64,000 nucleotides of DNA. It comes from Cytobacillus gottheilii. GTDB lineage: Bacteria; Bacillota; Bacilli; Bacillales; Cytobacillaceae. Below the pieces are notes generated by a model. It saw only the letters and a program-made list of their open reading frames with translations, had not been told where the DNA came from and searched no databases. The stretch spans positions 1,652,419 to 1,716,418 of the forward strand of contig NZ_LT800494.1 in NCBI RefSeq assembly GCF_900166665.1, written 5' to 3'. Below, piece by piece: positions 8,402 to 17,581 of this stretch (within the stretch, counting starts at the first letter, position 1; each line of letters opens with the position of its first letter). The position numbers were made by a program, and so were the translations under genes.

Positions 8402-9220
8402 ATGGATGTAAACAAAATTGTAAACGCAGCTTCATTTTTAAAAGGAAAATACTCAAAGGCACCTAAAATAGGACTAATTTTAGGCTCTGGCTTAGGGGTA
8501 TTGGCAAACGAAATTTCTGAACCAGTAAAAATTCCTTATAACGAAATTCCGGATTTTCCTGTGTCGACGGTTGAAGGTCATGCCGGACAGCTTGTATTTG
8601 GCGATTTAAATGGTGTGGATGTTGTTGCTATGCAAGGGCGCTTCCACTATTATGAAGGCTACTCTTTTGAAAAAGTTACTTTTCCTGTACGCGTGATGAA
8701 GGAGCTTGGGGTTGAAATTCTCATCGTTACAAATGCAGCTGGTGGCGTAAACGAATCCTTTACACCAGGCGATTTAATGCTGATTTCAGATCATATTAAT
8801 AATATGGGAAGTAACCCGCTGATCGGACCAAATGATTCGAAGCTTGGCGTCAGGTTCCCTGATATGTCAGAAGCATATGCAAAAGATCTTCGTAAAGCAG
8901 CAAAAGAGATTGCACAGCAGCTGAATATAGATATAAAAGAAGGAGTTTACGTCGGCAATACTGGCCCTACATATGAAACGCCTGCAGAGGTTAGAATGCT
9001 ACGTGTATTAGGCGGAGATGCAGTAGGTATGTCAACAGTGCCAGAGGTTATTGTTGCTCGCCATGCAGGATTAAAGGTACTCGGCATTTCCTGCATCAGC
9101 AACATGGCTGCAGGGATCTTAGATCAGCCGCTTAACCATGAAGAAGTAATTGAAACAACAGAAAAAGTGAAAAAAGATTTCCTTCAATATGTAAAAGCTT
9201 TAGTTAAGAATATGGCGTAA
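8402..9220 (+). CDS. pupG: Purine nucleoside phosphorylase (guanosine/inosine type)
   Basis: Phosphorolyses inosine and guanosine to base plus ribose 1-phosphate. 272 aa of the PNP/MTAP family: LILGSGLG phosphate loop near residue 27, [17 protein letters not shown], and [14 protein letters not shown] with [12 protein letters not shown] for base binding. Second gene of the operon, 78 nt after deoB, with a GAAGGAGA site. Its ribose 1-phosphate product is the DeoB substrate. Confidence 0.95.
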   Translation: MDVNKIVNAASFLKGKYSKAPKIGLILGSGLGVLANEISEPVKIPYNEIPDFPVSTVEGHAGQLVFGDLNGVDVVAMQGRFHYYEGYSFEKVTFPVRVMKELGVEILIVTNAAGGVNESFTPGDLMLISDHINNMGSNPLIGPNDSKLGVRFPDMSEAYAKDLRKAAKEIAQQLNIDIKEGVYVGNTGPTYETPAEVRMLRVLGGDAVGMSTVPEVIVARHAGLKVLGISCISNMAAGILDQPLNHEEVIETTEKVKKDFLQYVKALVKNMA

Positions 9221-9285
9221 GCAAAGCAGCTTAAGCAGCGCTATAGACAGAACTTGCAGAGAGAATAGAAGGGCGGATTCACACT

Positions 9286-10590
9286 ATGAGAATGGTTGAC
9301 ATAATTGAAAAAAAGCGTGACGGGATTGAATTAACAAAAGAAGAAATTCAATTCTTTGTAAATGGGTATACCGATGGATCAATTCCTGACTATCAAGTGA
9401 GTGCTTTAACAATGGCGATTTTCTTCAAAGGAATGACAGAAAACGAACGTGCTGACTTAACAATGGCTATGGTTGAATCAGGGGATCAAATTGACCTCAA
9501 AAAAATTGAAGGCATTAAAGTAGATAAGCACTCAACGGGCGGTGTTGGTGATACAACGACACTTGTTTTAGGACCGCTTGTAGCGGCAGTTGGGGTGCCT
9601 GTTGCCAAAATGTCCGGACGCGGATTAGGCCATACAGGCGGCACCATTGATAAATTGGAAGCTGTTGAAGGCTTCCATGTGGAAATTGAAAATGAAGAAT
9701 TTATAAAGTTAGTAAATGAAAATAAAATTGCTGTAATTGGCCAAAGTGGAAACTTAACACCAGCAGATAAAAAGCTGTATGCATTACGCGACGTTACGGC
9801 TACTGTTGATAGCATACCGCTCATTGCCAGCAGCATTATGAGCAAAAAAATTGCGGCTGGAGCAGATGCAATTGTTCTTGATGTGAAAACGGGCGCTGGT
9901 GCCTTTATGAAAACGTTAGAGGATTCTAAAGAATTAGCGAGCGCAATGGTCCGCATTGGAAACAATGTTGGTCGAAATACAATGGCTGTCATTTCAGACA
10001 TGAGCCAGCCTCTTGGTTTTGCCATCGGAAATGCGCTTGAAGTGAAAGAAGCGATTGATACGCTTAAAGGAGAAGGTCCGGAAGATTTAACAGAGCTATG
10101 CTTAACACTAGGCAGCCATATGGTTGTATTGGCGAAAAAAGCTGAAACTGTAGAGGAAGCACGTGAAAAGCTGCAGCAGGTGATAAATGACGGCAGTGCA
10201 CTTGAAACCTTTAAAACATTCTTAAGCTCTCAAGGCGGAGATTCGACTGTTGTGGATCAGCCAGAGAAATTGCCTCAAGCAAAATATCAATTTGAACTTG
10301 AAGCAAAAGAGGATGGCTATGTATCAGAAATAGTGGCTGATGAAATTGGAACAGCTGCCATGCTTCTAGGAGCAGGGCGTGCAACAAAAGAATCAACCAT
10401 CGATCTTGCTGTTGGATTAATGCTACGCAAAAAAATAGGTGATGAAGTGAAAAAAGGTGATTCACTCGTAACCATCTATAGCAATTTTGAAGATGTCAGC
10501 GAAGTAAAAGAAAAATTATATGCCAATATCCTGCTGACGAGCGAAAAAGTAAGTGCTCCTGTGTTAATACATGGTGAAATAACGAATTAA
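9286..10590 (+). CDS. pdp: Pyrimidine-nucleoside phosphorylase
   Basis: Phosphorolyses uridine, thymidine and deoxyuridine. 434 aa of the thymidine phosphorylase family; the signature [16 protein letters not shown] (about residues 79-94), [16 protein letters not shown] and the C-terminal beta domain are all present. Nearly identical in layout to B. subtilis Pdp, including the start MRMVDII. The deoC and nupC genes that accompany it in B. subtilis are not in this operon. A terminator follows. Confidence 0.95.
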   Translation: MRMVDIIEKKRDGIELTKEEIQFFVNGYTDGSIPDYQVSALTMAIFFKGMTENERADLTMAMVESGDQIDLKKIEGIKVDKHSTGGVGDTTTLVLGPLVAAVGVPVAKMSGRGLGHTGGTIDKLEAVEGFHVEIENEEFIKLVNENKIAVIGQSGNLTPADKKLYALRDVTATVDSIPLIASSIMSKKIAAGADAIVLDVKTGAGAFMKTLEDSKELASAMVRIGNNVGRNTMAVISDMSQPLGFAIGNALEVKEAIDTLKGEGPEDLTELCLTLGSHMVVLAKKAETVEEAREKLQQVINDGSALETFKTFLSSQGGDSTVVDQPEKLPQAKYQFELEAKEDGYVSEIVADEIGTAAMLLGAGRATKESTIDLAVGLMLRKKIGDEVKKGDSLVTIYSNFEDVSEVKEKLYANILLTSEKVSAPVLIHGEITN

Positions 10591-10614
10591 AAAGTAAATT
10601 AATATATACGAAAG

Positions 10615-10643
10615 AGCTGCCGGGATATATGGCAGCTTTTTTT
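10615..10643 (+). terminator. Terminator of deoB-pupG-pdp
   Basis: AGCTGCC (10615-10621) pairs with GGCAGCT (10631-10637), followed by T6 or more. Confidence 0.9.
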
Positions 10644-10649
10644 AATTAA

Positions 10650-10922
10650 TTATATCTTCAATACTTTTGAAACTGGCTGCTGGGGAAAGTGGACAGGTCT
10701 TGAAGCCCTTTTTACAGGGGATATATGGTAATTTAAGCGTGTTTCAGAGCTAAACACGACCGTTAAATCCTATATTTGGAAATCAGAGTCGTGATTCTGC
10801 ACTACACCAGTAGACACTGCACTTATAGTCTTTGCCCCTACCCCTAAAGCCTCAAAACACAGCTGCTCTGCCACTAACTTAGTCTCTTTTTCCCCTTTAT
10901 AGCCTCTGTCTTTTCCTATCAA
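10650..10922 (-). other. Interrupted antisense reading frame within a structured intergenic stretch
   Basis: The 421-bp gap between pdp and dacF is pyrimidine-rich on the plus strand (about 10830-10950). On the minus strand one frame is open from a TTG at 10922 for 50 codons, stops at TAG (10770-10772), and continues in the same frame for 39 codons to TAA (10650-10652). The residues look protein-like (for example VAEQLCFEALGVGAKT and SSETRLNYHISPVK) but there is no good ribosome binding site. The plus strand has a perfect hairpin CGTGTTT-CAGAGCT-AAACACG (10738-10758) and an overlapping pair CACGAC/GTCGTG (10755-10760, 10788-10793). I do not recognise it; a decayed gene, a repeat relic or a structured RNA are all possible. 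Confidence 0.3.
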
Positions 10923-10972
10923 GGTTTCTCATTCCTGTTCTTCCTCCTAATGAACATTTTCTTCTCTAAATG

Positions 10973-11001
10973 GTATAGATTTTTATTTTATGGAAATGAT
11001 G
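10973..11001 (+). promoter_or_regulatory. Possible sigma-F promoter of dacF
   Basis: GTATA (10973-10977), about 14 nt, then GGAAATGATG (10992-11001) resemble the sigma-F/sigma-G -35 and -10. B. subtilis dacF is sigma-F dependent. About 64 nt upstream of the start codon. Confidence 0.4.
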
Positions 11002-11064
11002 GTAGCTATAAAACGAAACGACCATCAGTCTATTCTGGTGTCATAATTTGGAGGGGTTTATAGG

Positions 11065-12231
11065 ATGAAAAAAATTGTCTCGTTACTGATGCTTTCTTTT
11101 TTTATGTTCACAAGCTTCTTACCTGCAGCTTCTGCAGAAGAGAAAAAAGCAGAATTGGCTGAAGGAGTAAAATCAGCGATCTTAATAGAGAGAGATACAG
11201 GAACGGTTTTATATGAAAATAATAGTAAAGAACAGCTGCCGCCAGCCAGCATGACAAAAGTAATGACGATGCTTCTCATAATGGAAGCCATCGATGAGGG
11301 AAAGCTTACCTGGGATGAGAAAATTCGGACTAGTGAATATGCTGCTTCCATGGGAGGTTCACAAATTTTCCTTGAGCCTGGTGAAGAAATGACGACAAAG
11401 GAAATGCTTCAGGGCATCGCGATTGGTTCTGGTAATGATGCCTCTGTAGCAATGGCAGAACGTCTTGCCGGTTCAGAGGATGAATTTGTTGAAATGATGA
11501 ACAGCAAAGCTAAGGAGCTTGGTCTAAAGGATACCTTCTTTAAAAATCCAACAGGCTTGCCGGAAGAAGGGCATTACAGTACAGCACATGATATGTCACT
11601 CATGGCAAAAGAACTGCTGAAATATGAAGATATAACGAGTTTTACGGGAACTTATGAATCCTACTTGCGTGAAGGAACGGATAAGAAGTTCTGGTTAGTT
11701 AATACCAATAAACTTGTTCGTTTTTACCCCGGTGTTGATGGACTGAAAACAGGGTTTACCAACGAAGCAAAATATTGTTTAACGGCAACAGCAGAAATAG
11801 ATGGAATGCGTGTCATTGCGGTTGTATTTGGTGCTCCAACATCTAAGGACCGCAACGCACAAGTTACGAAAATGTTGGATTATGCTTTTAGTCAATATAA
11901 AACACACTCAGTGTTTGAAAGAGAACATACGCTAGGAAAAGTTAAGGTTAGCAAAGGCGAGCAAAAATTTGTTGATGCAGTGACGAGTGAGCCTATTTCT
12001 CTGTTAACGAAAAAGGGAGAAAATATTGATAATGTTAAGCAAAAGATTGTGCTGTCGGAGGATGTTAAGGCTCCTGTGAAAAAAGGAGATGAAGTCGGCA
12101 AGATCACTTTTGAGAAGGATGGCAAAACGATTGTAGAAAGCAAGCTTGTTGCCAAAGAGGATAATTCGGATGCAAGCTGGTGGACACTATTTAAACGTTC
12201 GATGGGCATGTTTACAAAATCAGGTGAATGA
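11065..12231 (+). CDS. dacF: Sporulation D-alanyl-D-alanine carboxypeptidase DacF
   Basis: Class C low-molecular-mass penicillin-binding protein, 388 aa, that trims D-Ala from peptidoglycan stem peptides of forming spores. An N-terminal signal peptide ends near residue 24 (PAASA). Catalytic motifs are SMTK (S62-K65), SGN (122-124) and KTG (228-230), followed by the PBP5-type C-terminal beta domain. It precedes spoIIA as in B. subtilis, where forespore readthrough joins the two. Paralogue dacB lies at 24234; position distinguishes them. Confidence 0.93.
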   Translation: MKKIVSLLMLSFFMFTSFLPAASAEEKKAELAEGVKSAILIERDTGTVLYENNSKEQLPPASMTKVMTMLLIMEAIDEGKLTWDEKIRTSEYAASMGGSQIFLEPGEEMTTKEMLQGIAIGSGNDASVAMAERLAGSEDEFVEMMNSKAKELGLKDTFFKNPTGLPEEGHYSTAHDMSLMAKELLKYEDITSFTGTYESYLREGTDKKFWLVNTNKLVRFYPGVDGLKTGFTNEAKYCLTATAEIDGMRVIAVVFGAPTSKDRNAQVTKMLDYAFSQYKTHSVFEREHTLGKVKVSKGEQKFVDAVTSEPISLLTKKGENIDNVKQKIVLSEDVKAPVKKGDEVGKITFEKDGKTIVESKLVAKEDNSDASWWTLFKRSMGMFTKSGE

Positions 12232-12444
12232 AGGCAGAAGATGTCGAAGGGACTATTCATGACTACTAATTTTGGCGAATGCACACTAGTTTTGTCTTCT
12301 TGAAGGATATCGGAATAGAAATATAGAAATTGACTCACTAAAGGGTGATAAAGGAGCCTGCTTCATTGGAAAAAGCACTTCCTGCATCCGAATGCTGCTA
12401 TTGGTCCTTTAGCAGCTTCATACCACATAAGGAGGCTATGAATA

Positions 12445-12795
12445 GTGAGTCTTAACATTAACTTGGAAGTGAAAAATGAAATTTTATGTATTCGATTAAG
12501 CGGGGAGCTTGATCACCATTCTGCAGACGAACTGCGTGAGCAAGCTTCAGCCGCAATTGAGCAATTTCATATCCGTCATATCATTCTAAACCTCGAGCAT
12601 CTATCATTTATGGATAGTTCAGGGTTAGGAGTCATACTTGGAAGATACAAACAGATTAAACAAGTACATGGCGAAATGGTTGTTTGTGCCATCTCCCCTT
12701 CAGTGCAAAGGTTATTCGATATGTCCGGTTTATTTAAAATCATCCGTCTTGAACCGACAGAAGAATATGCATTGCAAAGATTGGGGGTTGCTTAA
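12445..12795 (+). CDS. spoIIAA: Anti-sigma F factor antagonist SpoIIAA
   Basis: 116-aa STAS-domain protein that, when unphosphorylated, binds SpoIIAB and frees sigma-F. The phosphorylation site Ser58 is in FMDSSGLGV, as in B. subtilis. Start is GTG at 12445, 9-10 nt after AAGGAGG; an ATG at 12438 runs into a stop after five codons. First gene of spoIIAA-spoIIAB-sigF. I could not find a convincing sigma-H promoter in the 213 nt upstream. Confidence 0.95.
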   Translation: MSLNINLEVKNEILCIRLSGELDHHSADELREQASAAIEQFHIRHIILNLEHLSFMDSSGLGVILGRYKQIKQVHGEMVVCAISPSVQRLFDMSGLFKIIRLEPTEEYALQRLGVA

Positions 12796-12797
12796 CA

Positions 12798-13238
12798 ATG
12801 AAAAATGAAATGCACATTCAATTCAGTGCTTTAAGTCAAAACGAATCGTTTGCTCGAGTAACAGTTGCCGCGTTTATTGCTCAGCTTGATCCAACGATGG
12901 ATGAGCTTACAGAAATTAAAACTGTTGTGTCAGAAGCAGTTACAAACTCCATTATTCATGGCTATGAAAACGACCCTAATGGGCTTGTATATATTTCTGT
13001 CACAATTGAAGATGGTTTGGTAGATCTATCTATTCGAGACGAAGGTCTAGGTATATCAGACGTCGATGAAGCGAGACAGCCGCTTTATACAACCAAGCCA
13101 GAGCTTGAGCGGTCTGGCATGGGCTTTACGATTATGGAAAACTTTATGGATGAAATAGCGGTTGTATCACACCCAGGGGAAGGCACAGAAATCCGCTTAA
13201 AAAAGCATTTATCAAATAGTAAAATGCTATGTAATTAA
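12798..13238 (+). CDS. spoIIAB: Anti-sigma F factor SpoIIAB (serine kinase)
   Basis: 146-aa GHKL-type kinase that holds sigma-F inactive and phosphorylates SpoIIAA. ATP-binding N-box [11 protein letters not shown] (about residues 46-56), G1 box RDEGLGISD and G2 region SGMGFTIME are present. Starts 2 nt after the spoIIAA stop, so coupled translation of partner and inhibitor is likely. Confidence 0.95.
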   Translation: MKNEMHIQFSALSQNESFARVTVAAFIAQLDPTMDELTEIKTVVSEAVTNSIIHGYENDPNGLVYISVTIEDGLVDLSIRDEGLGISDVDEARQPLYTTKPELERSGMGFTIMENFMDEIAVVSHPGEGTEIRLKKHLSNSKMLCN

Positions 13239-13250
13239 GGGAGTCTTGCT

Positions 13251-14009
13251 ATGGATGTGGAAGTAAAATCAGGTAAAGGCCAAACGTATTTAAAGGATCA
13301 TGAGGTCAAGGAGTTAATTCAGCAAAGCCAGAGCGGTGATCAAAGTGCCCGGGATACAATTGTTCAGAAGAATATGAGGCTCGTCTGGTCTGTCGTGCAG
13401 CGTTTCTTAAATCGGGGCTATGAACCTGATGATTTATTCCAAATCGGGTGCATTGGATTGCTTAAATCTGTTGATAAATTTGATTTGAGCTATGATGTAA
13501 AGTTTTCTACTTATGCTGTTCCTATGATTATTGGGGAAATTCAGCGGTTTATTCGTGATGATGGAACTGTGAAAGTTAGCCGATCCTTAAAAGAGCTCGG
13601 CAATAAAATTCGAAAAGCGAAAGATGAACTTTCTAAAACATTAGGACGAATCCCAACCGTATCTGAAATTTCAGAGTACCTGGATATTCCATCAGAAGAC
13701 GTTATTCTTGCACAAGAAGCAGGTAGAATGCCTTCCTCTATTCACGAAACAGTGTACGAAAATGATGGAGATCCAATTACACTGCTTGACCAAATAGATG
13801 ATGGCAATGAAGGCAAATGGTTCGACAAAATTGCTCTAAAAGAAGCGATTAGAGAGTTGAATGAACGCGAAAGATTGATCGTGTATCTTCGTTATTATAA
13901 AGATCAGACTCAATCTGAAGTAGCAGAAAGACTCGGAATATCCCAAGTTCAAGTCTCCAGGCTGGAGAAAAAAATATTACAGCAAATGAAGGACCGTATG
14001 GATATGTAA
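13251..14009 (+). CDS. sigF: RNA polymerase sigma-F factor
   Basis: First forespore-specific sigma factor. 252 aa with region 2 (NMRLVWSVVQRFLNRGYEPDDLFQIGCIGLLK, core binding and -10 recognition), region 3 and a C-terminal region 4 helix-turn-helix (QSEVAERLGISQVQVSRLEKK spans about 222-242). Length and context identify sigma-F rather than sigma-G. GGGAG site precedes the ATG. The 5' arm of the terminator is inside the last codons. Confidence 0.95.
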   Translation: MDVEVKSGKGQTYLKDHEVKELIQQSQSGDQSARDTIVQKNMRLVWSVVQRFLNRGYEPDDLFQIGCIGLLKSVDKFDLSYDVKFSTYAVPMIIGEIQRFIRDDGTVKVSRSLKELGNKIRKAKDELSKTLGRIPTVSEISEYLDIPSEDVILAQEAGRMPSSIHETVYENDGDPITLLDQIDDGNEGKWFDKIALKEAIRELNERERLIVYLRYYKDQTQSEVAERLGISQVQVSRLEKKILQQMKDRMDM

Positions 14010-14027
14010 ATCCATACGGTTTTTTTG
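13993..14027 (+). terminator. Terminator of the spoIIA operon
   Basis: ACCGTATGGA (13993-14002) pairs perfectly with TCCATACGGT (14011-14020), then T7. The left arm is coding sequence of sigF and the stop codon lies in the loop. Confidence 0.93.
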
Positions 14028-14173
14028 TACTTTGAATCAGCATGGAGTTTTGCGGATCTATCAAATTAACGGACGGCAAACATGATTAATTTTACACTGA
14101 AAAAAAACCATAGGATATTTTCACAGTCGGATTTCGAAAATGTCAAATGGCAAAACATGAAATTATTGCCTTT

Positions 14174-14202
14174 CATGAAGTAAATATATGCAAGTCATAC
14201 TA
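14174..14202 (+). promoter_or_regulatory. Sigma-G type promoter of the spoVA operon
   Basis: CATACTA (14196-14202) is an exact sigma-G -10; CATGA (14174-14178) 17 nt upstream is an acceptable -35. Transcription would start near 14209. It lies downstream of the ATG at 14188, ruling that start out for spoVAA. Confidence 0.6.
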
Positions 14203-14238
14203 TATGTAAGGAAATCACTACCGTGGGAAGTGAAGAGA

Positions 14239-14859
14239 GTGGAACACACAGTGTATATTCGTTTGCGCCATCGGCTTCAGGTCAGACCGAATACGGCAAT
14301 CCATTTAGAGGACATCGCACAAATTATTGCAGATGAAGAGTTTCTTCCCGTATTAAGCAGCTTGAAAATGCATCAGGTGATTGAAGAAGATAATAACATC
14401 ATTATTATTGACGTAATGAAGGTCATCAACCTTATAAAAAACAAATACCACATGCTTGAGATCCAAACAATAGGCCCTGCACAGGTCATTGTAGAAGTGG
14501 CCAGGAAAAAAAGAAAAACGTCAATGTCGTTATTTGTCTTAGTGTGGCTGCTATTGTTTTTTGGAGCTGCCCTAACAATCATGAATTTTCACGAGGATGT
14601 AAGTATGAGAGAAGTTCATTTGAAGATCTTCACTGTCATTACTGGGATAACAGACGAAAAGCCGCTTGTATTCCAAATTCCTTATTCAATTGGTCTTGGA
14701 GCAGGAATGATCATCTTTTTTAATCATTTATTCAAAAAGCGCCTCAATGAAGAGCCAAGCCCGCTGGAAGTCGAGATGTTCAATTATCAGCTTGACTTAG
14801 ATAACTATGTGGCTATGAATGAAAATAAGGAAAGCATGAAAAACATTGATGACAATTAA
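14239..14859 (+). CDS. spoVAA: Stage V sporulation protein AA
   Basis: 206-aa membrane protein of the SpoVA set, which moves dipicolinic acid across the inner spore membrane; AA itself is needed for germination function. A soluble N-terminal domain (to about 107) is followed by two transmembrane segments, with the conserved IMNFHEDVSMREVH and FKKRLNEEPSPLEVEMFNYQ between and after them. The start is the GTG at 14239: it gives the B. subtilis length of 206 and lies downstream of the sigma-G promoter, whereas the ATG at 14188 does not. Confidence 0.9.
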   Translation: MEHTVYIRLRHRLQVRPNTAIHLEDIAQIIADEEFLPVLSSLKMHQVIEEDNNIIIIDVMKVINLIKNKYHMLEIQTIGPAQVIVEVARKKRKTSMSLFVLVWLLLFFGAALTIMNFHEDVSMREVHLKIFTVITGITDEKPLVFQIPYSIGLGAGMIIFFNHLFKKRLNEEPSPLEVEMFNYQLDLDNYVAMNENKESMKNIDDN

Positions 14860-15271
14860 AATTATCGCAGTGATGTTCATTGGGCTCGCCAGCGGATTGG
14901 CTGTTGGCGCTGGGTTTGTTGCTTTTTTGACGGTGCTTGGTATCATTCCCCGGCTAACTCAGCTCACTAAAACAATGAAAATGATCCATTATTACGAATG
15001 GTCAGTGGTGTTAGGGGTTTTCGCAGGTTCGGCTGCAACCCTTTGGGAGTTTAATTTCCAATTTCCATCATGGTTTTTAATCCCCCTCGGTGCATCATCA
15101 GGTGTTTTTGTAGGCATGCTTGCAGCAGCCTTAACAGAGGTGTTGAACGTGCTTCCGATTCTTGCGAAAAGAATTGGCATTGACGGGCAAATCGTGATTC
15201 TCCTGATGGCCCTTGTTTTTGGCAAAATCGCCGGCAGCCTCTATCAATGGATGTATTTTGTAGGAAAGTAG
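14849..15271 (+). CDS. spoVAB: Stage V sporulation protein AB
   Basis: 140-aa polytopic membrane protein with four hydrophobic segments and the SpoVAB order. Its ATG overlaps the 3' end of spoVAA by 11 nt, indicating coupling; a TTG one codon upstream is the alternative. Role in spore germination is known only genetically. In B. subtilis spoVAC follows; here spoVAEa follows after 40 nt. Confidence 0.9.
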   Translation: MTIKIIAVMFIGLASGLAVGAGFVAFLTVLGIIPRLTQLTKTMKMIHYYEWSVVLGVFAGSAATLWEFNFQFPSWFLIPLGASSGVFVGMLAAALTEVLNVLPILAKRIGIDGQIVILLMALVFGKIAGSLYQWMYFVGK

Positions 15272-15311
15272 GTAAAGGTTTGACTGACAATAGGAAGGAT
15301 CGATTTGGCTT

Positions 15312-15896
15312 ATGAGTGAAAAAAGAAATGTCATTCTAATAACAGATGGAGATGTCTATGCCCGTAAGGCGGTTGAACTGGCTGCACAGGAAATTGGCTG
15401 CAGATGTATTACTTCTTCACAAGGAAATCCGTCTGTATTGGACGGGCCTCAAATCGTTAAGCTCATTCATAAGGCGAAATGTGATCCTGTGCTTGTCATG
15501 TTTGATGATAGCGGATTTGTTGGTGAAGGGGCAGGGGAAAATGCAATGAAATATGTTGCTCACCATGAAAGCATCCATGTATTAGGTGCCATTGCCGTCG
15601 CATCAAAAACAAGGCATGAAGAATGGACACATGTAGATGTCTGTATTGATCGTTTCGGTGAACTCACACACTATGGTGTAGATAAATATGGCATACCTGA
15701 AATGGAGGAAGGCAGAATTACAGGAGATACTGTTTATTGTTTAGATGAATTGGATCTGCCTATAATCGTTGGCATTGGAGATATTGGGAAAATGGGAAAA
15801 ATGGATCATTTTACAGTGGGATCGCCCATTACCATTAAAGCGATAAAGCTTATACTGGAAAGGAGCGGAATGTATGACAGCAGCAAAGAAGGATGA
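15312..15896 (+). CDS. spoVAEA: Stage V sporulation protein AEa
   Basis: 194 aa, soluble, DUF1413-like alpha/beta protein matching SpoVAEa (start [34 protein letters not shown]). It occurs in spoVA operons between AEb and AF but its biochemical role is unknown. A GGAAGG site lies about 14 nt upstream, rather distant. The stop overlaps the spoVAF start by 23 nt. It follows AB directly because AC, AD and AEb are absent. Confidence 0.88.
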   Translation: MSEKRNVILITDGDVYARKAVELAAQEIGCRCITSSQGNPSVLDGPQIVKLIHKAKCDPVLVMFDDSGFVGEGAGENAMKYVAHHESIHVLGAIAVASKTRHEEWTHVDVCIDRFGELTHYGVDKYGIPEMEEGRITGDTVYCLDELDLPIIVGIGDIGKMGKMDHFTVGSPITIKAIKLILERSGMYDSSKEG

Positions 15897-17355
15897 AATG
15901 AAGGCCATTCCTTTATCGGTAAATGAAATTGAAACATATATGAAAAAGAGAGTTGGTCTTGGTGAGAGCTTTGATCTAGGGGTCCGAAAATTAAAGGTTC
16001 TGCGAAAAGATGTACATTTTTACTATGTTAACGGGCTTACAGACACACAATTCATTATTGAAATTGTCGAAGAGCTAGTGGCCATTAATGATCATGAGAA
16101 GCTATCGTCCAACTTATTTAGCATCATTGAAAACCGCCTTGTCCATCAATCTGTTAATAAAATTAAAACACTTGATGAACTAGTTGATCAAGTTCTTTCC
16201 GGTCTCATTGTAGTAGTGATGGAAGGCGAAGACACAGCGCTTGTCGTCGATGTCAGAAGTTATCCTGGCCGTACACCGCAGGAACCAGATACCGAAAAGG
16301 TGGTTCGCGGTTCGAGGGATGGATATGTAGAAAATATTATTATTAATACAGCTTTAACAAGAAGAAGAATTCGAGATGAGCGGCTTCGTTTTGAGATACT
16401 TAAAGTAGGTGAACGATCAAAAACGGACGTAGCGATCGGATATATAAAAGATGTAGCAGATCAGGAACTAGTTGACATTATTAGAAAAGAAATTGAAGCA
16501 ATAGACATTGATGGAATTACAATGGCAGATAAAACAATTGAAGAATTCTTATTAAAGCAAGGTTATAATCCATTCCCACTGGTCCGGTATACAGAACGTG
16601 CGGATGTATCTGCAACTCATTTGCTGGAAGGGCATGTTGTTATTTTTGTTGATACTTCACCAAGTGTGATCATTACGCCGACGACCTTTTTTCATCATCT
16701 CCAGCATGCTGAAGAGTATAGGCAATCTCCAGCAGTGGGGACGTTCGTCAAATGGATTCGTTTTTTAGGACTTCTATCCTCTCTTTTCTTATTGCCGCTC
16801 TGGTTCTTATTCGTTTTAGAACCTTCTCTTTTGCCTGAAGCGATTGCTTTTATAGGACCAAATGAGAAAACAAATATACCTGTCATTATTCAGCTGTTTA
16901 TAGCAGATATCGGAATTGAGTTTTTAAGGATCGCGGCAATTCATACTCCGACACCTCTGTCCACAGCCATGGGTTTAATTGCAGCCGTTTTAATTGGCCA
17001 GATTGCCATTGATGTCGGATTATTTGTTCCGGAAGTTATTCTATACGTGGCATTAGCAGCGATTGGCACATTCGCAACACCGAGTTATGAGTTGAGTATT
17101 GCAAATAAGTTAGCCAGGCTGGGGATTCTAGTGCTCGTTGCCATTTTCCACACACCAGGATTAATCGTAGGAACGACTGCCTTTATCATTTGGCTTGCAA
17201 GTATTAAATCATTAAGTGTTCCATACTTATGGCCATTTATCCCATTTAATCCTGGTGCGTTTGTTCATATCCTAATACGAAGAGCAGTACCAGGTTCTAA
17301 AATTAGACCGAGTATTGTGCATGCCAAAAATCGTTATAAGCAGCCTATTAAATAG
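15874..17355 (+). CDS. spoVAF: Stage V sporulation protein AF (GerA family)
   Basis: 493 aa, related to the A subunits of GerA germinant receptors. A long cytoplasmic N-terminal domain (with [20 protein letters not shown] at about 148-167) is followed by a C-terminal membrane domain of several helices from about residue 290. It sits in the inner spore membrane and enhances germination. GGAAAGGAG lies before the ATG, within spoVAEa. Last gene of the operon. Confidence 0.93.
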   Translation: MTAAKKDEMKAIPLSVNEIETYMKKRVGLGESFDLGVRKLKVLRKDVHFYYVNGLTDTQFIIEIVEELVAINDHEKLSSNLFSIIENRLVHQSVNKIKTLDELVDQVLSGLIVVVMEGEDTALVVDVRSYPGRTPQEPDTEKVVRGSRDGYVENIIINTALTRRRIRDERLRFEILKVGERSKTDVAIGYIKDVADQELVDIIRKEIEAIDIDGITMADKTIEEFLLKQGYNPFPLVRYTERADVSATHLLEGHVVIFVDTSPSVIITPTTFFHHLQHAEEYRQSPAVGTFVKWIRFLGLLSSLFLLPLWFLFVLEPSLLPEAIAFIGPNEKTNIPVIIQLFIADIGIEFLRIAAIHTPTPLSTAMGLIAAVLIGQIAIDVGLFVPEVILYVALAAIGTFATPSYELSIANKLARLGILVLVAIFHTPGLIVGTTAFIIWLASIKSLSVPYLWPFIPFNPGAFVHILIRRAVPGSKIRPSIVHAKNRYKQPIK

Positions 17356-17581
17356 TCCTCCACCCAAGCTCCGTTGCGGGAATGATTGAATTGTGTTAAA
17401 GTATTTTCAACTGAATAAAGCATTAAAGGATACAGAATATTTATTTTGCTTATAAAGGCGGCAAGCCCTAGTGCGCATTGGATTTCCTTAAAATCATCCA
17501 ACCTTTAATCAGAACAGATGAGGATGTTTTGCCGGGACCTGAGTGCAGTGCTTGCGCTTTTCTTTTGGGGGTAATGGGTGA

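Noticed and set aside
9486..10025. 179-codon open frame on the minus strand opposite pdp
   Set aside because: Antisense shadow of a strongly conserved gene with low-complexity Ser/Ala/Pro composition.
12232..12444. Sigma-H promoter for spoIIAA
   Set aside because: AGGA and GAAT strings occur but never at the required spacing.
17356..17581. Lysine riboswitch upstream of lysA
   Set aside because: None of the conserved L-box blocks can be recognised.
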